From Candidatus Gastranaerophilales bacterium (GTDB lineage: Bacteria > Cyanobacteriota > Vampirovibrionia > Gastranaerophilales > Gastranaerophilaceae), in the NCBI GenBank assembly GCA_944323095.1, contig CALURE010000019.1, forward strand, positions 1 through 16,678: 16,678 bases of DNA, read 5' to 3'. This document shows positions 13,447-16,678 of this stretch, piece after piece (within the stretch, counting starts at the first letter, position 1; each line of letters opens with the position of its first letter). Position numbers and translations under genes: made by a program. The notes beneath the pieces are model-generated. The model saw nothing but the letters and a program-made list of their open reading frames with translations, searched no databases and was not told the DNA's origin.

Positions 13447-14535
13447 GTGAACGCAACGCTTATCCCACCCTACGAAATAATGCAAAACATCCTTCCCTTA
13501 TCAGGGAAGGATAATAGGATGGGTAACAATCACTATCCACCCCTGCCCTCCCTAATCAGGGAGGGAGTAATCTGTCATCCCGAACTTTGTTCGGGATCTT
13601 GTAAGATGCTCAAATACAGCGAGCAATCCGATGTTAATGAGATGCTGAAACAAGTTCAGCATGACGTGAATAACTTCCAAAAACTAACTTATTTACAGAA
13701 TATGATAAGACCCCTCACCTTTTCCCGCAAGGGGCGAGGGAAATGCGCTTCACCCTTCACAAAAAACCTAGCTGCCTTTACCCTCGCAGAGGGTGCTACG
13801 CACATAGATACTTCCAACAATGTTCGTCGAGCCGCGTTTACTCTGGCTGAAGTTCTAATTACCCTTGGGATTATCGGAGTTGTTGCAGCATTAACCCTAC
13901 CGTCACTGATAGCGAATTACCAGAAATCTCAGTTTGAAGCAGGTGTAAAGAAAATGTCCTCAGTAGTAGGTCAGGCAGTAACGAAATTAATGGCTGATGA
14001 AGGAGTAAATAAAATAACCGAGACAAGTTTACTGTATAATTCGACAGATGATTGGCAAAAAGGTATTGATTTAGGAGGAGAGTTCTTAGATAAGTATTTT
14101 AATGTAGTTGAAGAGTGTACAGAGCTTGAACAATGTTTTGGAACAGATTATAAACCTGCATTAAAAAATAGTGCAGATGGTTACGATCCGCCTTTGGGAG
14201 GATATTTCTCTGACTATTCTTGTAAAATATTAGCAGATGGAGTTAGTATTTGTGTCAGAGCTGGTGATGAAAGCCGCCCAGCGAATGTTTATTTTGATTT
14301 AAACGGAAAAAGAAGCCCCAATAGGCAAGGTTATGATATTTTTACATTTAATTTATATTTTGATGGTTCTGTTTCTGAGGTAGACCCTAAATATCGTGTT
14401 AATCCAGATGACAATTCTTGTGATAATTCTGTCGCAGGTAGAGTTAATATTTGTAAAGACGGTGGACCTTCTGCCGGCTATGGTGCTGGTTGTTTCACGT
14501 ATTTGCAGCAGAACGGATATAAAATTGATTACTAG
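13447..14535 (+). CDS. type IV pilin-like / pseudopilin protein 2 with a repeat-derived leader
   Basis: 362 residues in the present frame, from a GTG without a Shine-Dalgarno; the true start is probably the ATG at 13319, separated by an out-of-phase G10. The prepilin signature AAFTLAEVLITLGIIGVV has its Phe at residue 131, far too deep for a normal leader. The 130 residues before it come from palindromic repeat sequence richer in G+C than the neighbours. A partial copy of the signature, AAFTLAEGATHID, sits 20 residues earlier (Phe111). The mature domain shares FDLNGKRSPNRQGYDIFTF and a Cys-containing C-terminus ending in IDY with the pilin at 2267-3004. A prepilin-peptidase substrate assembled into a pilus or secretion pseudopilus is likely if the gene is expressed. 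In this assembly it is predicted OFF. A bidirectional terminator follows at 14556. Confidence 0.8.
   Translation: MNATLIPPYEIMQNILPLSGKDNRMGNNHYPPLPSLIREGVICHPELCSGSCKMLKYSEQSDVNEMLKQVQHDVNNFQKLTYLQNMIRPLTFSRKGRGKCASPFTKNLAAFTLAEGATHIDTSNNVRRAAFTLAEVLITLGIIGVVAALTLPSLIANYQKSQFEAGVKKMSSVVGQAVTKLMADEGVNKITETSLLYNSTDDWQKGIDLGGEFLDKYFNVVEECTELEQCFGTDYKPALKNSADGYDPPLGGYFSDYSCKILADGVSICVRAGDESRPANVYFDLNGKRSPNRQGYDIFTFNLYFDGSVSEVDPKYRVNPDDNSCDNSVAGRVNICKDGGPSAGYGAGCFTYLQQNGYKIDY
13489..13512. repeat. palindrome A in the leader of pilin-like gene 2
   Basis: ATCCTTCCCT and AGGGAAGGAT form a perfect ten-base stem with a TATC loop. Related in sequence to palindrome B about 50 bases downstream. Confidence 0.7.
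13546..13565. repeat. palindrome B in the leader of pilin-like gene 2
   Basis: CCCTCCCT and AGGGAGGG pair perfectly around an AATC loop. Together with palindrome A it looks like a nested repeat element. Confidence 0.7.
13574..13665. repeat. 92-bp composite palindromic element read in frame in pilin-like gene 2
   Basis: Outer arms GTCAT (13574-13578) and ATGAC (13661-13665) enclose two hairpins: ATCCCGAAC/GTTCGGGAT at 13577-13597 and ATGCTGAA/TTCAGCAT at 13642-13662. The two halves are imperfect inverted copies of each other. In the pilin frame it encodes CHPELCSGSC and MLKQVQHDV, the kind of peptide produced by a widespread class of intergenic palindromic repeats. Repeat class from memory, not checked. 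Confidence 0.7.
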
Positions 14536-14555
14536 ATTAAGGAATTAAGTATATA

Positions 14556-14587
14556 AAAAACGACCTGAGTTTTCTCAGGCCGTTTTT
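14556..14587. terminator. bidirectional intrinsic terminator between pilin-like gene 2 and ferredoxin
   Basis: AAAAACG-A-CCTGAG, a TTTT loop, CTCAGG-C-CGTTTTT. The stem has one mismatch, with an A-run before and a T-run after, so it can end transcription of both convergent genes. Confidence 0.85.
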
Positions 14588-14605
14588 GCTTTAGTTAATT
14601 TAAAA

Positions 14606-14782
14606 TTATTCAACTTCGATTGCAGATACAGGGCATGCATCAGCAGCTTCTTTAACACAATCCATGTTATCAGCAACTGCAGATTCATTTACCTGAGCTA
14701 CACCGTCTACTGAAAATACTGCATCACAAATAGATTCGCAAGCGCCGCATCCGATGCAAGAATCATTTACTTTTACTGTCAT
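14606..14782 (-). CDS. small 4Fe-4S ferredoxin
   Basis: 58 residues, beginning MTVKVNDSCIGCGACESICD and ending with CPVSAIEVE. Cys9, Cys12 and Cys15 plus Cys50 (followed by Pro) form a standard [4Fe-4S] ligand set. Cys19 and Cys42 are the usual extra pair that makes a disulfide in single-cluster ferredoxins. The second CxxCxxC of clostridial two-cluster ferredoxins is absent. It is a low-potential soluble electron carrier, plausible for a fermentative anaerobe. AAGGAG (complement of 14792-14797) lies nine bases before the ATG. The gene has its own near-consensus promoter overlapping the end of deoB and a terminator right after the stop, so it is monocistronic. Confidence 0.93.
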   Translation of the reverse strand: MTVKVNDSCIGCGACESICDAVFSVDGVAQVNESAVADNMDCVKEAADACPVSAIEVE

Positions 14783-14831
14783 TTCTACTTTCTCCTTATA
14801 TTTTTTACATTGTGAATTTCTTCACGTGCTT

Positions 14832-14860
14832 ATTATAATATAAAAGATTTTAAATTTCAA
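14832..14860 (-). promoter_or_regulatory. strong sigma-70-like promoter of the ferredoxin gene
   Basis: On the minus strand TTGAAA (14860-14855), exactly 17 bases, TATAAT (14837-14832). It starts one base after the deoB stop codon. The transcription start is predicted near 14825, giving a leader of about 43 bases. Confidence 0.7.
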
Positions 14861-16042
14861 TTATAATATTTGTTCTTTAACCAGTTTGGCAATAAAATCA
14901 AATCCGTTAATTGTTCCGAGATTTTCCGCTGTAATATTTTTTGAGTACACAAGGACAGGAACTTTTTCTCTTGTATGGTCTGTGCCTTCAACAGTAGGAT
15001 CGCAGCCGTGGTCTGCCGTAATTATCAACAAATCATTATCTGTCATACTATCAATAATGTCGTCAACATAAGTATCTATTTCTTCAATTGCAAGCCCGTA
15101 TCCCTTCGGGTCGTTTCTGTGTCCGTAAAGCATATCTGTATCAACAAGATTTGTGAATATAAAATCGCCTGTTTGCGTTTCAATATTTTTGTAATCTTCA
15201 TAGGCAATTTTATTTAAGTCAAGTTGATTTTTAACAGCCTGCAGTGTCAATTCAAGTCCTTCTTTGTTTGAACCTGTATGGATAGCGTGAGTTATCCCGG
15301 ATTTTGAAAAAATATCTTCAATTTTGCCTATTGCGATAACTTTTCCGCCGGCATTTTTTATTTCGTTTAATATTGTGTGTGTTGGAACCATGGAAAAATC
15401 CCGTCTGTCTTTTGAAATTCTTGTTGGTTTTCCGTCAATGACTTTGTAAGGACGTGCAATTACCCTTGAAACATTCCACCCGTCACTGTCAAGAATTGTG
15501 CGTGCTGTTTTACACCATTCATAAAGTGTTTCAAGCGGTATTAAATCGGTGTCAACAGCGATTTGAAAAACACTGTCGGCGCTTGTATATACTATCGGAA
15601 ATTTTGTTTTTTGATGTTCTTCATTTAATTCAGTTATAATTGTGGTTCCGCTTGCCGGAATATTTGCAAGAACACCTTTACAGCCTGTTTCTTTTATAAA
15701 TTTATCAATGAGTGCCTGCGGAAAACCTTGTGGAAATGTGGAAAAAGGTTTTGAAGATATTAATCCTGCCATTTCCCAGTGACCTGTTGTGGTATCTTTG
15801 CCTTTTGATTTTTCTATTAGCGTTCCGTATTTGCCTATGGGATTTTTAACCTTTGATATTCCTTTAAAATCTTGAATATTACCTAATCCGATTTTTTCCA
15901 TATTAGGAACTTTGAGTCCATTATTAAATTCACAAACGTTTTTTAGGGTATTACATTCCGGAATATCGTTAAAATCTCTGCAATCTGCCATCGCACCTAT
16001 TCCCATTGAATCTATGACAATTACTATTGCTCTGTTTTTCAT
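14861..16042 (-). CDS. deoB: phosphopentomutase
   Basis: 393 residues, the usual length. DeoB interconverts (deoxy)ribose-1-phosphate and (deoxy)ribose-5-phosphate, feeding nucleoside sugars into central metabolism; it is a Mn-dependent member of the alkaline phosphatase superfamily. Visible are the metal-binding Asp11 in VIVIDSMGIGAMAD, the GKDTTTGHWEM segment (81-91) with the phosphorylated Thr, the NLVDTDMLYGHRNDP segment, and the late metal ligands in ITADHGCDPT and GTDHTRE. AAGGGG precedes the ATG. The gene starts 22 bases after the exported protein gene at 16065-16595 and is probably co-transcribed with it. No other deo or nucleoside-salvage genes are in the window. Confidence 0.97.
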   Translation of the reverse strand: MKNRAIVIVIDSMGIGAMADCRDFNDIPECNTLKNVCEFNNGLKVPNMEKIGLGNIQDFKGISKVKNPIGKYGTLIEKSKGKDTTTGHWEMAGLISSKPFSTFPQGFPQALIDKFIKETGCKGVLANIPASGTTIITELNEEHQKTKFPIVYTSADSVFQIAVDTDLIPLETLYEWCKTARTILDSDGWNVSRVIARPYKVIDGKPTRISKDRRDFSMVPTHTILNEIKNAGGKVIAIGKIEDIFSKSGITHAIHTGSNKEGLELTLQAVKNQLDLNKIAYEDYKNIETQTGDFIFTNLVDTDMLYGHRNDPKGYGLAIEEIDTYVDDIIDSMTDNDLLIITADHGCDPTVEGTDHTREKVPVLVYSKNITAENLGTINGFDFIAKLVKEQIL

Positions 16043-16064
16043 AATTTTCCCCTTTTGTTAGAAA

Positions 16065-16595
16065 TTATTTTGTGTCAAGTACAGTATAGGCATTAAAATC
16101 TATTCCGCCATAAATTATTTTAACATGATAATCTCCGTGCGGAAGAAGTTTTACAAAGTTTATTGCAGGTTCGTTAAAATCGTCATCAGTTTCCTGTGCA
16201 GGAAGTTTTGCAATCAAATCGTGTGACTGATAAAGATTTATATAAACATTTCCGTTTTCTTTTTCTCCGAGGACTTGATAGTGTCCTGTAGGGATAACAC
16301 CGTTTTCACCAGCTTTCAAATCCATAGGAATTAAAAGTACCGGCAGCTCTTTTGTTGTATTGAAAAGAGTTTCTGTCTCATTGCTTTGTGAAAAGCTTTC
16401 ACCTTTCGGAATATTTTTGTCACGTTTCTTTTTACCTTTTTTGCTGTCTAATGCCTGTTGAAATTCTTCATCACTGACCGGTTTTTGCCCGTAAACATTA
16501 GTATCACCGAAATTATCCCATAAGTCTCCTTCTGCCAGAACTTCAACCGGAACGGAAAATATTAATAAAAATAAAATAACAAAGAATTTTTTCAT
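16065..16595 (-). CDS. exported hypothetical protein
   Basis: 176 residues with a clear signal peptide: MKK, a hydrophobic core FFVILFLLIFSVPV, and cleavage after VLA at residue 21. The mature protein has an acidic N-terminal part, a Lys-rich patch at about 52-63 (KKGKKKRDK), and a beta-rich C-terminal domain (VLLIPMDLKAGENGVIPTGHYQV, YINLYQSHDLIAKLPAQ, VKIIYGGIDFNAYTV). I recognise no family. Periplasmic or envelope location is likely. It stands 22 bases upstream of deoB in the same direction, perhaps only by sharing a transcript. No good Shine-Dalgarno is seen before the ATG. Confidence 0.75.
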   Translation of the reverse strand: MKKFFVILFLLIFSVPVEVLAEGDLWDNFGDTNVYGQKPVSDEEFQQALDSKKGKKKRDKNIPKGESFSQSNETETLFNTTKELPVLLIPMDLKAGENGVIPTGHYQVLGEKENGNVYINLYQSHDLIAKLPAQETDDDFNEPAINFVKLLPHGDYHVKIIYGGIDFNAYTVLDTK

Positions 16596-16650
16596 ATGTT
16601 TATATTTAATAATTCTTTATTAAAAGTAAACCTCTTTTTATATGAAAATA

Positions 16651-16678
16651 TTGAAAAAAATAAAAAGTATGTTATAAT
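16651..16678 (+). promoter_or_regulatory. sigma-70-like promoter reading out of the window
   Basis: TTGAAA at 16651-16656, 16 bases, TATAAT at 16673-16678, the last bases of the window. It is divergent from the exported protein gene and presumably serves a plus-strand gene or RNA just beyond the edge. Confidence 0.5.

Noticed and set aside
13489..13665. CRISPR-like array in the clustered repeats
   Set aside because: The repeats are unlike each other in length, are hairpins rather than direct repeats with uniform spacers, and no cas gene is nearby.
13319..14535. Calling pilin-like gene 2 a dead pseudogene
   Set aside because: Only the homopolymer breaks the frame, the rest is open for more than 390 codons, and the sister gene has the same defect. 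Reversible phase variation or homopolymer miscount explains it better.
1..16678. tRNA, rRNA or insertion sequence in the window
   Set aside because: No TPsiC-like GGTTCRA context with a cloverleaf, no rRNA-like stretch and no transposase or terminal repeats were seen on either strand.

Overview
This is an AT-rich bacterial chromosome segment using the standard bacterial code. Best guess: a non-photosynthetic gut cyanobacterial relative (Gastranaerophilales / Vampirovibrionia, formerly Melainabacteria). The reasons are two secreted-pilin-like proteins with the signature FTLAEVLITLGIIGVV, a GH57/DUF3536 protein of the cyanobacterial type, and several small lineage-specific membrane or exported proteins next to ordinary housekeeping genes. 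The assignment rests on remembered family patterns, not on a search.

Layout. 1-419 (-): start of an anchored hypothetical protein, cut by the window edge. 526-2270 (+): a YkgJ-type cysteine-cluster protein, then rlmN. 2267-3004 (-): the first type IV pilin-like gene, carrying a C10 tract (G10 on the + strand). 3060-3497 (+): dtd, fired from a promoter whose -35 box overlaps that of the pilin gene. 3647-5852 (+): a tight translation-related operon of a zinc-ribbon/low-complexity/duplicated-domain protein, rimM and trmD. 5836-7133 (-): a Gln/Pro-rich HEAT-like protein and a small membrane protein. 7226-7831 (+): a second YkgJ paralogue. 7852-10876 (-): an exported OB-fold-like protein and a GH57 glucan enzyme. 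11128-12771 (+): ATP-type PEP carboxykinase. 12804-13262 (+): a membrane-anchored coiled-coil protein. 13319-14535 (+): the second pilin-like gene with a G10 tract and a leader built of palindromic repeats. 14606-14782 (-): a 58-residue ferredoxin missing from a long-ORF view. 14861-16595 (-): an exported hypothetical protein and deoB.

Main result. Both pilin-like genes have the same architecture: a clear Shine-Dalgarno, an ATG, about ten leader codons, a run of exactly ten G/C, then the pilin reading frame. In both, the length of ten puts the Shine-Dalgarno-backed ATG out of frame with the pilin domain, so translation would stop after 15-16 codons. One more base (11) or two fewer (8) would join leader and pilin in frame without a stop. 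This is the arrangement of slipped-strand contingency loci and predicts ON/OFF switching of two surface proteins, both OFF in this assembly. Consensus error at homopolymers is the main alternative. A third tract, T18, lies in codons 9-14 of the GH57 gene and replaces a normally conserved motif.

The metabolic genes (rlmN, dtd, rimM, trmD, deoB, pckA, ferredoxin, GH57) suggest an ordinary fermentative, glycogen-using heterotroph. Regulation visible in the sequence is mostly sigma-70-like promoters with 16-17 base spacers. Two genes (the first ykgJ and dtd) look leaderless, because the predicted transcription start coincides with the ATG.
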